Assembly (NCBI GenBank): GCA_031259095.1
Contig: JAIRLW010000524.1
Span: 1 to 6,231, forward strand
DNA: 6,231 nt
Direction of reading: 5' to 3'
Source of the DNA: Planctomycetaceae bacterium
GTDB taxonomy: Bacteria > Planctomycetota > Planctomycetia > Pirellulales > Thermoguttaceae
Made by a program: the position numbers and the translations under genes. Below are positions 6,107 to 6,231 of the stretch, in pieces (positions within the stretch are counted from its first letter, which is position 1; every line of letters starts with the position of its first letter). The notes below the pieces were generated by a model. That model was given only the letters and a program-made list of their open reading frames with translations, did not search any database and was not told the DNA's origin.

Positions 6107-6231
6107 ATGAAAAATACAAAATGCCGACATAAACGTCAAAATTCCCATCGTTCTGTTCACAAAAAACGTATCCAACAACAATGTCCTTGTTGCCGTAAAC
6201 AACGTCAACGGAAATTCAAACAATGCCCTCA
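6107..6231 (+). CDS. Small basic, cysteine-rich protein, N-terminus only (cut by window edge)
   Basis: ATG 6107 is preceded by GAGG at 6097-6100, six bases upstream, the only gene here with an SD-like sequence. The frame stays open for 41 codons to the edge. The visible part is very rich in Lys, Arg, His and Gln and has five Cys, at residues 6, 26, 28, 29 and 40. A CPCC knuckle (26-29) and a later CP (40-41) suggest a zinc-ribbon or other metal-binding nucleic-acid-binding domain, as at the start of some transposases or regulators. No family is recognised and the remainder lies outside the window. It is transcribed divergently from the helicase cassette, so it is probably a separate unit. Confidence 0.45.
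   Translation, partial: MKNTKCRHKRQNSHRSVHKKRIQQQCPCCRKQRQRKFKQCP

Overview
The window comes from an AT-rich bacterial chromosome or large mobile region. I cannot name the phylum. The minus-strand genes start on ATG behind A/T-rich leaders with no visible Shine-Dalgarno sequence, which resembles Bacteroidota and other lineages that use SD-independent initiation. The one plus-strand gene at the right edge does have an SD-like GAGG. No rRNA, tRNA, CRISPR array or complete insertion sequence was seen.

Most of the window is a set of co-oriented minus-strand genes, read right to left. They are an optional small two-helix membrane ORF (5940-5665), a large PLD-nuclease/SNF2 helicase (5660-2256), a DUF2442 protein (2230-1952), a Fic-family protein with an intact active site and its own inhibitory motif (1791-679), and the N-terminus of a protein resembling large Eco57I-type (type IIG-like) DNA methyltransferases (401 to beyond position 1). 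A helicase-nuclease with a large methylase is the logic of a restriction-modification-like phage-defence cassette. Fic and DUF2442 sit between the two as possible accessory or abortive components. The pairing of these genes is seen in the sequence; the defence role is inferred.

The 277-bp gap between Fic and the methylase is unusual for an operon. It holds about 2.5 tandem copies of a roughly 70-bp unit, each built around a hairpin with 13-bp arms, plus a separate GC-rich hairpin. The 160-bp gap between DUF2442 and Fic holds only weak inverted repeats.

At the right edge, divergent from the cassette, a short Cys- and Lys/Arg-rich ORF starts at 6107 and runs out of the window. Its leader contains a long-range 12-bp inverted repeat that would bury its ribosome binding site, and a small competing hairpin that would free it. 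This looks like a possible translational switch.
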